Of a DNA stretch of 64,000 nt, positions 36,590-50,006 are shown in pieces. The position numbers and the translations under genes were made by a program. Numbering within the stretch: position 1 is the first letter of the stretch; each line of letters opens with the position of its first letter. Source of the DNA: Megalonaias nervosa (Eukaryota > Mollusca > Bivalvia > Unionida > Unionidae). The stretch spans positions 62,001 to 126,000 of the forward strand of contig JAECUM010003197.1 of the NCBI GenBank assembly GCA_016617855.1. The letters run 5' to 3'. Under the pieces are notes generated by a model. That model was not told where the DNA came from, did not search any database, and saw only the letters and a list, made by a program, of their open reading frames with translations.

Positions 36590-37050
36590 AGATGAGAGAC
36601 TTTATGACAGCAAGGCCCCATTTTCTGATGTTGAAAGACTTTATGATAGCAAGCTAGGCAAGGCCCCATTTTCTGATGTTGAGAGACTTTTTGACAGCAA
36701 AGCTGCATTTTCTGATCTTGAGAGACTTTATGACAGCAAGCTAGGCAAGGCCCCATTTTCTTATGTTGAGAGACTTTATGACAGCAGGGCAATGCCCCAT
36801 TTTCTGATGTTGAGAGACTTTAAAACAGCAAGGCAAGGCCCCATTTTCTATGTTGAGAGACTTTAAAACAGCAAGGCAAGGCCCCATTTTCTGATGTTGA
36901 GAGACTTAATGAAAGCATGGCAAGGCCTGATTATCTAAGTTGAGAGACTTTATGAAAACAAGACAAAACCCCATTTTCAGGAAATGTTTTAAGCTGGGAG
37001 CATGTGACTAACGTGAGAGACTTTTTGAAAGTAAGGCAAGACCACATTCT
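36590..37050. repeat. Tandem repeat of about 40-49 bp, about 10 copies
   Basis: Unit 'gagagactttatgacagcaa' plus 'ggcaaggccccattttctga'. Confidence 0.92.
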
Positions 37051-38370
37051 GAAAAACGTTTTGCACAATAATCCAACTCCAACTCAAAGTTTGACATTCT
37101 CACAATGATTAATTCTATTTGTAATCGACTATAAATCATGTAATGACTATTCTTTTCAGGACTTAAAACTGGGACATTTTTTTCACTAACCCACAGGATC
37201 CACAACATTAAACTTTTACTGATCCTGCCTACCCATTTTATCCTGTTTACCAATTTCAACTGCAGTGTTGGTATTAATGATCATCTAAATCTTTATTCTT
37301 CTATTAGCCTGCCAAATTCTGATTATGATGTTTTCATCCATGTATAATGTCTGAATTAAATTTTATTGTTTGGATTTTCTTGCTTAACAAGTTTGTAAAA
37401 TATGGGGATTAGTCTTCTTTGCATCACTGTAGCCTATATCCTTTGAAAAAAACAGGCCAATTTGACTTAGGTTTAATGTGGAACATTATGAGGACTCCAC
37501 GTCTGATTGATAAAAGAAAATGAAACAGGTAATGGTATCACTTGCAGTTTCATCAAGCCCATGTTGACACACAACAAAGTAATGCAACAGTTCAAAAATC
37601 TGTAAATATGAACTAGAGAACCAAAATTCATAATCTATATCATGTAAGAGATAAATAACATACATTAAGGATCTATGTGTAATTTTTCAAATACAAGTAG
37701 TGTTGGTTTGCAAAAGAAGATGTGCTTGCGGTCTGATCATAACTAAACGGGTCTAAACTTCCATTTTATTGTGCAGAGTGTATAACATTACCGATATCCA
37801 ACCCAACACCCATTTCATGGTGTCAACGCTATTAAAACATTCCTAATTTGTGTGGACAAAGCTTTAGAACATGTCCAGAAAATAAGTCTTCATTTCTACA
37901 GCATTATTAGACCTTTGAACATAAAACTGTTGCAAAAAGAATGTGTTAAATAGTACATACAACCTTTTCACTACTTCTGAAAGAGAGAGAGATACAGAAA
38001 CTGAGTCATTCAAAGAACATAAAAACTGCTTTTCTATGACTAGATGGCCATGAAATTCGCTTATGATTATGTACTGCAACAACTATCATATCTTTTCCAT
38101 CTGAAATACCAATATTCATTACAGGTATATATTTTATCCAGAGTTACATGTATTCATGCACCTACAGATAAATGTTATGTGGGTTCAATTAGCTGTTTTC
38201 TTAAGATATATATTACCTATTAGATATAAAGGCATTATGCCAGGTAAAGGATAAGTATTGTAATAAAGATGGGATTATTTTTGCTGTTGTTGCTTTTAAT
38301 GGCACGTTAAAATATTATTGCCTAGATCATGATGGAAAAATGGGAGCTAAATGCCTTTCTCATGGACACA
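37051..38370. other. Non-coding intron sequence
   Basis: No exon, repeat or transposon recognised on either strand. Confidence 0.45.
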
Positions 38371-38374
38371 CTGA

Positions 38375-38702
38375 GGTTGGTTTGGGCTGGTATCATGGGT
38401 TGGATATAGATTGGACTGGTATAATGGGTTGGATATAGATTGGACTGGTATTATGGGTTGGATATAGATTGGACTGGTATCATGGGTTGGATATAAATTG
38501 GACTGATATCATGGGTTGGATATAGATTGGACTGGTATCATGGGTTGATATAGATTGGACTGGAATTATAGGTTGGATATAGATTGGACTGGTATCATGG
38601 GTTGGATATAAATTGGACTGGTATCATGGGCTGGATATAGGTTTAGGCTCGTATCACAGGTTGGATATAGGTTGGGATGGTATCACAGTTTGGATATAGC
38701 TA
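38375..38702. repeat. 29-bp tandem repeat, about 12 copies
   Basis: Unit 'tgggttggatatagattgga' plus 'ctggtatca'. Confidence 0.94.
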
Positions 38703-39588
38703 ATATCATGCTAAAAATAGTGCCTTTCAGAAAAGAAAAGAAAACCCAAACCCATTATTATTACTATTATCTTGTATTTGTCACATTCGAAAGGTAAGTA
38801 AAATAAACAAGAAACAAAATACCCTTAAAAAATTCAAACCTTGTTCTATCGTGTGAGTGCAAGATGCTTTATGATAGCTTAGGTTCAATGGATATATTGT
38901 CTTATATATATCTCACTTGAAGCTGACATGTAGTTGTGTTCAACAATCCCTTTCTCAAACTGACAATTGTAACATTTTGCCCTAAATTTTAAGATTTCTT
39001 TTCATATTTTTGAAGAAAATGAAGTACATTAACATATTTCCTATGTTACAGTACTGTAGCAGACATAATATATAGTTTATAGTACATTTAGAAACAATCT
39101 TTTTACTCAATGGAAGTACTGAAGAATGCAGGCTCAGTTTTAAGAGTTAATGCTGTTAAAACAAAGGAAAGATAAACAAAATTAGTTTTTCTTAAATGTA
39201 TTTTGACTTTGACCTTACTGTACTTCACATGTGTGTGTATGCATGTGAAGAAATGCACTGCAGCAAAGTGAACCTCATGTTATTCAATTTCCTCACAAGA
39301 CGGCTTGCCTCATACTGTAACTTAATACAAAACATTAAATCCTTTTCATATACTTCATATTGAAACAAAAAAAATCTATTTAAGTTCCTGTAAGTTATGG
39401 CATAAATTATGTGATAAACTGGCAATGTTCATGCATATTATACAATAAAATGTTATGTATTATACACACTACACAGTTTCTGTTTACTTTTTTCCAAATC
39501 CCCACTGTTTACATTTTTCTGAATCACCAGTGGTACCACTCCAAAACCCTGAGCCATATGCCCAAATTTTGAAATGATAAAATATAAG
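38703..39588. other. Non-coding intron sequence
   Basis: AT-rich, nothing recognised. Confidence 0.4.
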
Positions 39589-39589
39589 A

Positions 39590-39748
39590 AAGAAATGAAT
39601 AAGATTGTTTAAATTATATTTCTGTTGTTTCTCCTGAATCATTTGAATTCAATACTGTTAGGAATAGAATAAAATGAATAGGATTGTTTAAATTATATTT
39701 CTGTTGTTTCTCCTGAATCATTTAAATTCAATAATGTTAGAAATTGAA
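39590..39748. repeat. 79-bp tandem duplication
   Basis: 'aatgaataggattgtttaaa' at 39594 and 39673. Confidence 0.9.
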
Positions 39749-39869
39749 TAAAATGCTTTGTAGTACTATTTATATATATGTAGTGGAGATGACAGCACCA
39801 ACTCTGAGACAGCAGGAAAATTCTAACGGTATGTGGATCGTAAAAGTCATGAATTTATGTTTTAGTATC

Positions 39870-39978
39870 AGCACAACCTTGCTCCACAATGATATTGTCA
39901 AAACAAGCTTTGGTCATAGAAAATGCACAATCGGCTGATATTTCTTCTTGGAGCAAGATTGTGCTCATATTTAATCTG
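39870..39978. repeat. Short inverted-repeat unit
   Basis: 'gcacaaccttgctcca' at the left is mirrored by 'tggagcaagattgtgc' at the right, about 107 bp overall. Possibly a tiny MITE. Confidence 0.55.
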
Positions 39979-40269
39979 GATTATGACATTGCCACATGCA
40001 GCATTTATTCGGCAATTTCCAACACCAGCCAGTGTTCAAGGGTTGTTTTTCTGCATAAAATAGAACCCTGTTAGCATAATGAATGTAGGAGAGATTCATT
40101 TATCTTGAAGAACACAATTAGACAAATAGTCAGGAAATGTAACAGTATTTACTTTTTCATAAAAACGAGGGCAGAAAAGTCTTTATTCAATATAGCCCTT
40201 TAATCATGCTTTCATCAATTATTGCCTTTGTTTTAGGGATGACTTAGATGAAAATCTCTAACTAATAAT

Positions 40270-40838
40270 CAAGGTCCCATCTAAACTGTCTTTGGTTCAT
40301 TTGGTCTAAATAAACAAGCTATCATTTAACTGATTTTAGTTTATCTGGTCTAATAAATAAGGTACCATCTAAATGTCTTAGGTTTATCTGGCCTAAATAA
40401 TCAAGGTACAATCCAATTTTCTTTAGTTTATTTGGCACTAAACAATTTAGGTACATCTAATTTTGTTCAAGTTTATATGGCACTAAATAATTTAGGTATG
40501 TCTAATTTTCTTTAGTTTATATGGCACTAAATAATTTAGGTACGTCTAATTTTCTTTAGTTTATATGGAACTAAATAATTTAGGTACGTCTAATTTTCTT
40601 TAGTTTATTTGGCACTAAACAATTTAGGTACATCTAATTTTGTTCAAGTTTATATGGCACTAAATAATTTAGGTATGTCTAATTTTCTTTAGTTTATATG
40701 GCACTAAATAATTTAGGTACATCTAATTTTCTTTAGTTTATATGGCACTAAATAATTTAGGTACATCTAATTTTCTTTAGTTTATTTGGCACTAAATAAT
40801 TTAGGTACATCTAATTTTCTTTAGTTTATTTGGTCATC
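40270..40838. repeat. 44-bp tandem repeat, about 13 copies
   Basis: Unit 'ggcactaaataatttaggta' plus 'catctaattttctttagttt'. The first three copies are diverged. Confidence 0.94.
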
Positions 40839-42072
40839 ATCAGCAACTTGTTCTTTCATTGTCATGCAGATGTAAATATCTCCAAATAAGATCAAATCTG
40901 TCACAAGACACGATTTTATTAAAAGATAAAACAAACATGTACTTTTGTCACCAATAGTTTTGTCCTGATGGAAGTCTAATTATTCCCTGACAAAGTACAG
41001 TCCTATAAAAGCCTTGGCTTCTGGGTGTTGAAATGTTGCCCATTCAATCAAGTTAAGTCATGGCTGCAACTGAGGATAAAAATCATCCCTTACTCATTCC
41101 CATTACCAATGCTTCCACTTGTTGACAACTGTCACCACACATGGCTAAGAATGTTTATCAATAATGATATAAATATTAAAAGATATTGTTTGGCTTCATT
41201 CTGGATCATTCATTGAGTAGGCAAACATGACTAGTTCCAGCTGGTCAATACTAGCATTGGTTTTCTTTTGGTTAACAGTTCTTGTTATTGACTGGTCAAT
41301 ACTTGAACTATCATTTTCTTGTAGTTACCAATTACTGTTACTAATTGGTAAATATTTAGCATTACTGTTATCATTTAGTATTATCAGTAATATAAACAGT
41401 GCTGGGAGCAGTACACCAGGCTAGTTCTGCATGCATAAACTTAGACTGTTTGGATAATAATCACACTAATTTCCTTGATAAGCACATGAGTGGTTTAACA
41501 CATGTCCTTTTGTGTCATGTGCATTTAGTTTACCTTGTCAAGTGAAGGATGTTGGTATGTACTCAAGTAACGCAATAAATAGATGAATTAATTACAAAAG
41601 GGTATGCCAACTCATGACCACTTCTTACCTGTTATGATGGTGACTAGCAGTAATTTCACTGCTCCAGTGAATTAGTTACAGCTGGTTTTAGTGATCTGTT
41701 GGCAAAATCACTAACCACGATATAGCAGATTGGCATTAGTTTTGAGCACTGCTTTAGCTCCTTAATTGGCTCCTTAAGCGAGATGCTAAAATCAATGAGG
41801 TCATGTCCCTAAAGTGTGTTAAATAATTCAAATGGTGGTTTCTGAGTTTGACCTGATCTTCAGTTCTTTGCTCAAAAGTGCAGAATATCAGGCAATTTCT
41901 TACACTCCTATATCAAAACACTGCATCGAATGAAGGGGAATAGGGAAATTGCTAATTTGAATTTTTATCCATGTTTTGGCAACAGGACAAAATGACACAT
42001 TAGTAATACACATAACAAATTTTATGTGTTTATTTATTTTATTTCATTGATTTCATATACAAATTTATATGA
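40839..42072. other. Non-coding intron sequence
   Basis: Nothing recognised; short frames at 41025-41424 lack domains. Confidence 0.4.
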
Positions 42073-42241
42073 GGGCTGTTCCATTAAAACAAACATGGGA
42101 CCCAGGGGTACTCATCCATAGATGCAATTTATAATTTTCTTATCAGTATGATATGAACTCAGTGAAATCAAAGTGCCCTGGCATATATTTTTTAAAATCA
42201 GCCTTCCCTGGGTACCATGCATGTTTAAATGGAACAGCCCT
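42073..42241. mobile_element. MITE of about 168 bp
   Basis: Inverted ends 'agggctgttccattaaaaca' and '...tttaaatggaacagccct', extended inward by 'catgggacccaggggtac' and 'gggtaccatgcatg'. Confidence 0.75.
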
Positions 42242-42519
42242 GAGCATAAACCCTCCAAAATAAATGTAAGCATGCAGTCTTATAAGTTAAAAGATAAAAG
42301 GTAAAAATTCTTTAAAAGGTACATAAAATAAATGCTAAAGGTAAAAAAGATTAAATTCTAAAACTATAAGTAACAAATGTTATATAAAATGCATTCAAAA
42401 GTCACAAATTTGCTCTGTTGTACATAATGCTTTTTAACTAAATTCACGTAAAAACTTCTGTTTTACAGGATGGAAGTATATATGCTCAAGAGGAATGTGT
42501 TAAACTGTCAGTGTACTTT

Positions 42520-42655
42520 ACCACTATATACCCTTTCCACTGTTGTAGTGGGACATAATGGTGCTATTATATACCCCTTTGAATGTTGTAGTGGGACATC
42601 ATGGTGCCACTATATAGCCCTTTGAATGTTGTAGTGGGACATCAGGGTGCCACTA
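42520..42655. repeat. 43-bp minisatellite, left part
   Basis: Unit 'ccctttgaatgttgtagtgg' plus 'gacataatggtgccactata' plus 'tag', cut by the next element. It resumes at 44389. Confidence 0.93.
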
Positions 42656-44388
42656 CACCTCTCCCTTGATAACTCACGCACAACGGGGTCCTCAAACATA
42701 GACTGCACTATAAGCGAGGGCACGAGTTACCTAGGGAACTATAGAAATTGAAAAAATCCGATTAGGCTATACTTTGAGAAAACTGGGAGTGGGGGGGGGG
42801 AGTTAGGGAACTGGGCTGTTTAATGACTGAATCCTCATTTTACAATCAAGTCGATAATAACTGTTAATAATATGCTTTTTCTAATGAAGTTGTTCATTAT
42901 TCTGTATAAATAACATCTGTTTTCAAAATGCCCAACATGTGAAAGATCGTTCCAACTGGTTCCAACAATCATCACATGTATACAAAAATATCTGTGTATT
43001 ATGTGACTGCTTTTTGTTTTGTTGATTAGTCTGGTTTCCGGAGTGGTATTTAATAATACACTTCCAAGTCAGTAGTCGGGTTGCAGGGAACTAGACTAAA
43101 CTGTTGATAAACCACCAAACCAGATTCCTTTTTTTTCAAAAGCTAGCGATATTTGTTTCATGAGACAATCGTCTACGTCGAAACTCAAATTTTGTTTTGT
43201 TGATTAGTCTGGTTTCCGGAGTGGTATTTAATAGTATACTTCCAAGTCAGTAGTCGGGTTGCAGGGAACTAGACTAAACTGTTGATAAATCACCAAACCA
43301 GATTCCTTTTTTTTCAAAAGCTAGCGATATTTGTTTCATGAGACAATCGTCTACGTCGAAACTCAAATTTTGTACTGTTCAGTTAGTATAATATTGATGT
43401 CATGATTTCATTGGAAGTAATAGTGAAACTTCTTATCATCCTTGAGGATATCTCTAAGTGCCAGTTCAGGAATTCTCTGAAACTCGCTTACCCACAATGG
43501 TCTGTATCTGTGAAACCAAGCTCCTTATTTTGCAAAGTATTCATTTCACTTGGTCGCCTTGCTATCTTTCATCACAATTATGAATGAGTCAGTTAAATTA
43601 AGGTAGTTTATGTTACATACACAATAAGATTTATAACAGTGTTCGACTGATTAAAGTGAACTGAGTTCACCCGACATACAACTGGAGCCACTAGATTTTA
43701 AGTAGGATAGAGTTGCGTGCCTTTTAACTTTTCTTTCATTCAACCTCCTTTATTTGATTCAAAAGATGCAATTGATGTGATAATACAAAGGATGCCAGCT
43801 TTTAATTCAGTGCAACAATAAATCAATACTTCTGCAAGTCAGTTATCAAAACACAGTAGGGACTTAATTGGGTTCTCTGAGAAATGCCTGCGGACATAGC
43901 TGACACATTTTACGTTTAAAAACACATTGCATATATGATGATTACACTTAATAGGAACTAAAAGATAGAATTAAAACAAAAATTTCACTTAATAAAATTT
44001 TTTTAATATAGTATTTAATTATTTATGTACTGCATACACCAGGTGTGACATTTTCATTGATCGAAATTTCCTTGAATATCTTTAATTACGATGTACAAAG
44101 AATGTTGTTTGGAAAGAAAATGTAACCAATTATATGACTTCTTATGAAAGCCAATAATTTCAAAATGTTTAGTCAAATTTCCAGGTCCTCTCTACCGTTT
44201 TCGACCATAAAATGAGCAATATATCAATATTTCAGTTACCAATTTCAATTGCGATTTTCTTCAAGTTCAATAAATAGGGATCAATTTTTTTGAGGTATTT
44301 TCTGGTTTAAAAAATGGGATCCTTGCCTGACCCCGCATTATTAGCGGGTTTGCGAGTTATCAGGGTGTGAGTTATCGAGGGAGTGGTT
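42656..44388. mobile_element. Second pogo/Tigger-like non-autonomous element
   Basis: Left end 'cacctctcccttgataactc' and right end 'gagttatcgagggagtggtt' are imperfect inverted repeats flanked by TA. Removing the element and one TA gives back an uninterrupted 43-bp unit, which fixes both borders. No transposase frame. An internal 178-bp tandem duplication is listed separately. Confidence 0.88.
43014..43372. repeat. 178-bp tandem duplication inside the second Tigger-like element
   Basis: 'tgattagtctggtttccgga' occurs at 43023 and 43201. The two copies differ at a handful of bases. Confidence 0.93.
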
Positions 44389-45470
44389 TATATAGCCCTT
44401 TGAATGTTGTAGTGGGACATAATGGTGCCACTATATAGCCCTTTGAGTGTTGTAGTGGGACATAAAAATGCCACTATATGTCCCTTTGAATGTTGTAGTG
44501 GAACATAATGGTTCCACCATATACCCCTTTGAATGTTGTAGTGGAACATAATAGTATCACTATACAGCCCTTTGAATGTTGTAATGGGACATAATGGTGC
44601 CACTATATAGCCATTTGAATGTTGAAAGGGGACATAATGGTGCCACTATATAGCCCTTTGAATGTTGTAGTGGGACATAATGGTGCCACTGTGTAGCCTT
44701 TGAATGTTGTAGTGGGACATAATGGTATCACTATATACCAATTCTAAATGTTGTAGAGGGACATAATGGTACCAGGTATACCACTTCCACTGCTGTGGTG
44801 TGAAAACTGGTATGTATATACTCTGTCCACTGTTGTAGTGGGACATAATGGTACCACTATATATCCCTTCCATTGTGGTGGGGTATGTGAGAAAGCTTGT
44901 AGCTTCCCATGGGTGAGTGGTTCTTCCCAGGGTTTCCCTGATTCTTCTTCCACCAAATATACTGGTCACCATGCTTTGCCTATCATGTGCTGAAATATGG
45001 CATTAAACCCACAAAACTGAAACAAATACACTATTGTGTTGAGACATAATGGTACCACTATATAATCCCTCCACTGTGGTGGTAGGTACTACTATATATC
45101 TCCTCCACTGTGGTGGTGTCACTTAATGGTACCATATATCCCTAATCTGTGGTGTTGGAACATAATGGTACCACTACATACCCCCTCCACTGTGGTGGTG
45201 TCACTTAATGTTACCACTACATACCCCCTCCACTGTGATGGTGTCAGTTAATGATACTACTACATACCCATCCACTGTTGTGGTGTCACTTAATGGTACC
45301 ACTATATACCACCTCCACTGCAGTGGAGCAACAAGAATAACAATGTACACCTTCCACTTTTGTGGTAGTACATAATTGTACCACTATATACCATATCCTC
45401 TGGTGGGTAGGGAGTACTGGTAACATGATGTACTGATTCCACTGTGGTGGTGGAACACAATACAAAGGAA
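44389..45470. repeat. 43-bp minisatellite, right part, grading into diverged units
   Basis: About ten good units to about 44800. The units then drift to 'tggtaccactatataccccc' plus 'tccactgtggtggtg' with variable spacing. Confidence 0.9.
44905..45015 (+). mobile_element. SINE fragment inside the minisatellite
   Basis: 'ggtttccctgattcttcttc' and 'gctgaaatatggcattaaac' match the central and 3' parts of the SINE at 2.6 kb in the opposite orientation. The tRNA-like head is absent. Confidence 0.65.
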
Positions 45471-45587
45471 TAAATGCAAGAAATAAAGAATGAACAGATG
45501 TATCTTATCATTATACTATCAATAATGACAATTTTCTAGGCATACTACAGTATATTTTCTAAATTGTTACAAAACAGACAACCGTAC

Positions 45588-45662
45588 CTGCTGCCTCTAA
45601 TGCTGCACTGCACATGGCTACACCAGCTGCTAGGGGACTGGGTCCATTTGGATACAGGCAAT
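45588..45662 (-). CDS. Exon d: VWA segment carrying the second MIDAS loop
   Basis: Seventy-five bases with a 'gtcctcag' acceptor and 'gtacgg' donor. The peptide is DCLYPNGPSPLAAGVAMCSA plus a short alanine-rich helix. The GPSPL turn sits where VWA domains have the G-G/S-T-P-L loop that supplies the third metal ligand, with Ser in place of the more common Thr. Phase 1 at both ends. A decayed copy of this exon lies at 35085-35149. An (ATA)n tract lies just upstream of the branch/acceptor region. Confidence 0.9.
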
Positions 45663-45668
45663 CTGAGG

Positions 45669-45691
45669 ACAATAATAATAATAATAATAAT
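45669..45691. repeat. (AAT)n microsatellite at exon d
   Basis: About eight units within the polypyrimidine/branch region upstream of the exon d acceptor (minus strand). Confidence 0.9.
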
Positions 45692-45924
45692 AATCATACC
45701 ACCAATACTGCCCTCTTTACCTTCACAAGCTTTAATTGTCTGAGATGCAAACCGAATGAAGATACTGACAGATATGTGAAAATGCAGAATGATGGACTTC
45801 GTGACAACTACATTTCACCTTCCAGTTACTCTTATCAAAGGCAGAAAAGAAATCAAGTAGAATACTTGACTGAATCAGTCTGGATAATTAGGTTGTTTGT
45901 CTTAATTACAAAGAAATAACATAA

Positions 45925-46092
45925 ATTCAAACCTGCTCTAACTTGTGGTCAGCAGACACATAAATAAATTCAAACTTGCTCTAACTTGTGGTCAGCAGAC
46001 ACATACATAAATTCAAACCTGATCTAACTTGTGGTCAGCAGACACATACATAAATTCAAACCTGATCTAACTTGTGGTCAGCAGACACCTAT
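45925..46092. repeat. 43-bp tandem repeat, 4 copies
   Basis: Unit 'caaacctgatctaacttgtg' plus 'gtcagcagacacatacataa' plus 'att'. Confidence 0.93.
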
Positions 46093-46099
46093 CTGAGGA

Positions 46100-46612
46100 G
46101 AAGTATCACAATTAACTCCATCAAGTACTGGTACAAGAGCAACCTGCCTAACATTGTCTAACTGTGTATCACAATTAACTCCATCAAGTACTGGTACAAG
46201 AGCAACCTGCCTAACATTGTCTAATTGTGTATCACAATTAACTCCATCAAGTACTGGTACAAGAGCAACCTGCCTAACATTGTCTAATTGTGTATCACAA
46301 TTAACTCCATCAAGTACTGGTACAAGAGCAACCTGCCTAACATTGTCTAACTGTTTATCACAATTAACTCCATCAAGTACTGGTACAAGAGCAACCAGCC
46401 TAACATTGTCTAATTGTGTATCACAATTAACTCCATCAAGTACTGGTACAAGAGCAACCTGCCTAACATTGTCTAATTGTGTATCACAATTAACTCCATC
46501 AAGTACTGGTACAAGGGCAACCTGCCTAACATTGTCTAATTGTGTATCACAATTAACTCCATCAAGTACTGGTACAAGAGTAACCTGCCTAACAATGTCT
46601 AATTATCCAAGA
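46100..46612. repeat. 63-bp minisatellite, about 8 copies
   Basis: Unit 'tatcacaattaactccatca' plus 'agtactggtacaagagcaac' plus 'ctgcctaacattgtctaatt' plus 'gtg'. It is open on the plus strand as a 21-residue repeat (SNCVSQLTPSSTGTRATCLT plus L). Copies are almost identical. No sign of a real gene. Confidence 0.95.
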
Positions 46613-46689
46613 TGATCCTATAAATATGTAAAACTGTAACGATAATCAAATAATGGAATAGGAAGATTCCATCATATATTATTAAGCTT

Positions 46690-49272
46690 CTAATGCAAGA
46701 ATAATTATTGTTTTAATTCAAGAATAATAATCATTTTAATGTAAGAATAATAATCATTTTAATGTAAGAATAATAATCATTTTAATGTAAGAATAATAGT
46801 CATTTTAATGTAAGAATAATAACCATTTTAATGTAAGAATAATAATTGTTTTAATTCAAGAATAATAATCATTTTAATGCAAGAATAATAATCATTTTAA
46901 TGCAAGAATAATAATCATTTTAATGTAAGAATAATAGTCATTTTAATGCAAGAATAATAATCATTTTAATGCAAGAATAATAATCATTTTAATGTAAGAA
47001 TAATAATTGTTTTATTTCAAGAATAATAATTGTTTTACTGCAAGAGTAACTGTTTTAATGCAAGAATAATGATTATTTTAATGCAAGAATAATAATCATT
47101 TTAATGTAAGAATAATAGTCATTTTAATGCAAGAATAATAATCATTTTAATGCAAGAATAATAATCATTTTAATGTAAGAATAATAGTCATTTTAATGTA
47201 AGAACAATAGTCATTTTAATGCAAGAATAATAATCATTTTAATGCAAGAATAATAACCATTTTAATGTAAGAATAATAATTGTTTTATTTCAAGAATAAT
47301 AATTGTTTTACTGCAAGAGTAACTGTTTTAATGCAAGAATAATGATTATTTTAATGCAAGAATAATAATCATTTTAATGTAAGAATAATAATTGTTTTAA
47401 TGCAAGAATAATAATCATTTTAATGTAAGAATAATAATCATTTAAATGCAATAATAATAATCGTTTTAATGCAAGAATAATAATCGTTTTAATTTAATCA
47501 TTTTAAGAATAATAATCATTTTAATGCAAGAATAATAATTATTTTAATGCAAGAATAATAATCGTTTTAATGCAAGAATAATAATCATTTTAATGCAAGA
47601 ATAATTATTGTTTTAATGCAAGAATAATAATCATTTTAATGCAAGAATAATTAATGCAAGAATGTTTTAATGCAAGAATAATAATCATTTTAATGCAAGA
47701 ATAATAATCGTTTTAATGCAAGAATAATAATCATTTTAATGTAAGAATAATAATCATTTTAATGCAAGAATAATGATTATTTTAATGCAAGAATAATAAT
47801 TGTTTTAATGCAAGAATAATAATCATTTTAATGTAAGAATAATAATTGTTTTAATGCAAGAATAATAATTGTTTTAATGCAAGAATAATAATTGTTTTAA
47901 TGCAAGAATTATTGTTTTAATGCAATAATAATAATTATTTTAATGCAAGAACAATAATTGTTTTAATGCAAGAATAATAATTGTTTGAATGCAAGAATAA
48001 TAATTATTTTAATGCAAGAATAATAATCATTTTAATGCAAGAATAATAATTGTTTTAATGCAAGAATAATAATCGTTTTAATGCAAGAATAATAATCATT
48101 TTAATGCAAGAAAAATGATTATTTTAATGCAAGAATAATGGTTATTTTAATGCAAGAATAATAATCATTTTAATGCAAGAATAATGATCATTTTAATGCA
48201 AGAATAATGATTATTTTAATGCAAGAATAATAATCATTTTAATGCAAGAATAATGATTATTTTAATGCAAGAATAATAATCATTTTAATGCAAGAATAAT
48301 GATTATTTTAATGCAAGAATAATAATCATTTTATTGCAAGAATAATAATCATTTTAATGCAAGAATAATAATCATTTTAATGGAAGAATAATAGTCATTT
48401 TAATGCAAGAATAATAATGATTTTAATGCAAGAATAATAATCATTTTAATGTAAGAATAATAATCATTTTAATGCAAGAATAATTATTGTTTTAATGCAA
48501 GAATAATAATCATTTTAATGCAAGAATAATGATTATTTTAATGCAAGAATAATAATCATTTTAATGCAAGAATAATAATCATTTTAATGCAAGAATAATT
48601 ATTGTTTTAATGCAAGAATAATAATTATTTTAATGCAAGAATAATAATCATTTTAATGTAAGAATAATAATCATTTTAATGCAAGAATAATTATCATTTT
48701 AATGCAAGAATAATAATCATTTTAATGTAAGAATAATAATCATTTTAATGTAAGAATAATAATCATTTTAATGTAAGAATAATAATCATCTTAATGCAAG
48801 AATAATAATCATTTTAATGCAAGAATAATAATCATTTTAATGTAAGAATAATAATCATTTTAATGCAAGAATAATAATCATTTTAATGTAAGAATAATAA
48901 TTGTTTTAATGCAAGAATAATAATCATTTTAATGCAAGAATAATGATCATTTTAATGCAAGAATAATGATTATTTTAATGCAAGAATAATTATTGTTTTA
49001 ATGCAAGAATAATAATCATTTTAATGTAAGAATAATAATTGTTTTAATGCAAGAATAATAATTGTTTTAATGCAAGAATAATAATTGTTTTAATGCAAGA
49101 ATAATTGTTTTAATGCAATAATAATAATTATTTTAATGCAAGAACAATAATTGTTTTAATGCAAGAATAATAATTGTTCTAATGCAAGAATAATAATTAT
49201 TTTAATGCAAGAATAATAATTATTTTAATGCAAGAGTAATAATTGTTTTAATGAAAGAATAAGAATTGTTTT
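46690..49272. repeat. 23-bp AT-rich minisatellite, about 112 copies
   Basis: Unit 'ttttaatgcaagaataataa' plus 'tca', with variants tca/ttg/tta and gca/gta. Over 80% A+T by eye. It fills most of intron 3. Confidence 0.97.
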
Positions 49273-49329
49273 AATGCATTGTTTTTTACTTCTTTAAGCT
49301 TGTCAGCAATGCTTTAATTACTCATATAC

Positions 49330-49692
49330 AAGAAGTAACGCCTGTAAAGAAAGATAACCCCTATTGCTGTAAAGTCTGTTATGAGAGATCGCCCTACATT
49401 CTGTAAAGCCTGTAATGACAGATAACACCTACTACTGTAAAGCCTTTAATGAGAGACCACCTTATCTTGCTGTAATGCTTGTAATGACAGATCACCCTAT
49501 ATTACTGTAAAGCCTGTAATGACAGATAACCCATACTGCTTTAACATCTGTAATGAGAGATCACCCCAACTGATGTAAAGCCTGCCATAAGAAACAACCC
49601 TATATTGCTGTAAAGTTTGTAATGTCAGATCACACCTATTGCTGTAAAGCTATGAGACACAGATCACCCATATTACTGACAAGAAATAGTCT
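49330..49692. repeat. Tandem repeat of about 36 bp, about 10 copies, diverged
   Basis: Unit 'ctgtaaagcctgtaatgaca' plus 'gatcaccctatatta'. Confidence 0.85.
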
Positions 49693-49880
49693 ATTAAGGA
49701 AGTCATAACAATTTATAACATGAATCCATGTATAATGAATCAGATTGTCAAGACTGGTGATCTGTCTCTCTCTGCAATGATTTTGCAAGGCAGGCTTTAT
49801 AGAGTATGCTATATTAAGGAAATTAAATCAAACTGGTAAAAAGTAATTATTTGCTGAACAAGCAATTCAAAACCAATTAC

Positions 49881-50006
49881 CCAAATGTTTTCGTAGACTG
49901 ACATAATCACATGTTAGATGTTGTACCACCCTGGTCTCATGTCCAAACACAACAAGGCTGATGTATTCAAAAGCTCCAGACAGATAATTCTGTGAAGACT
50001 CAATAC
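49881..50006 (-). CDS. Exon c: VWA central strand
   Basis: One hundred and twenty-six bases with a 'cctacag' acceptor and a 'gtaatt' donor. The peptide has YISLVVFGHETRVVQHLTCD, which matches the VWA strand holding a V-x-F-x-x-x pattern after the first helix. Both ends split a glycine codon (phase 1), consistent with the neighbours. The preceding intron, about 9.3 kb, contains the DIRS-like element. Confidence 0.9.
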
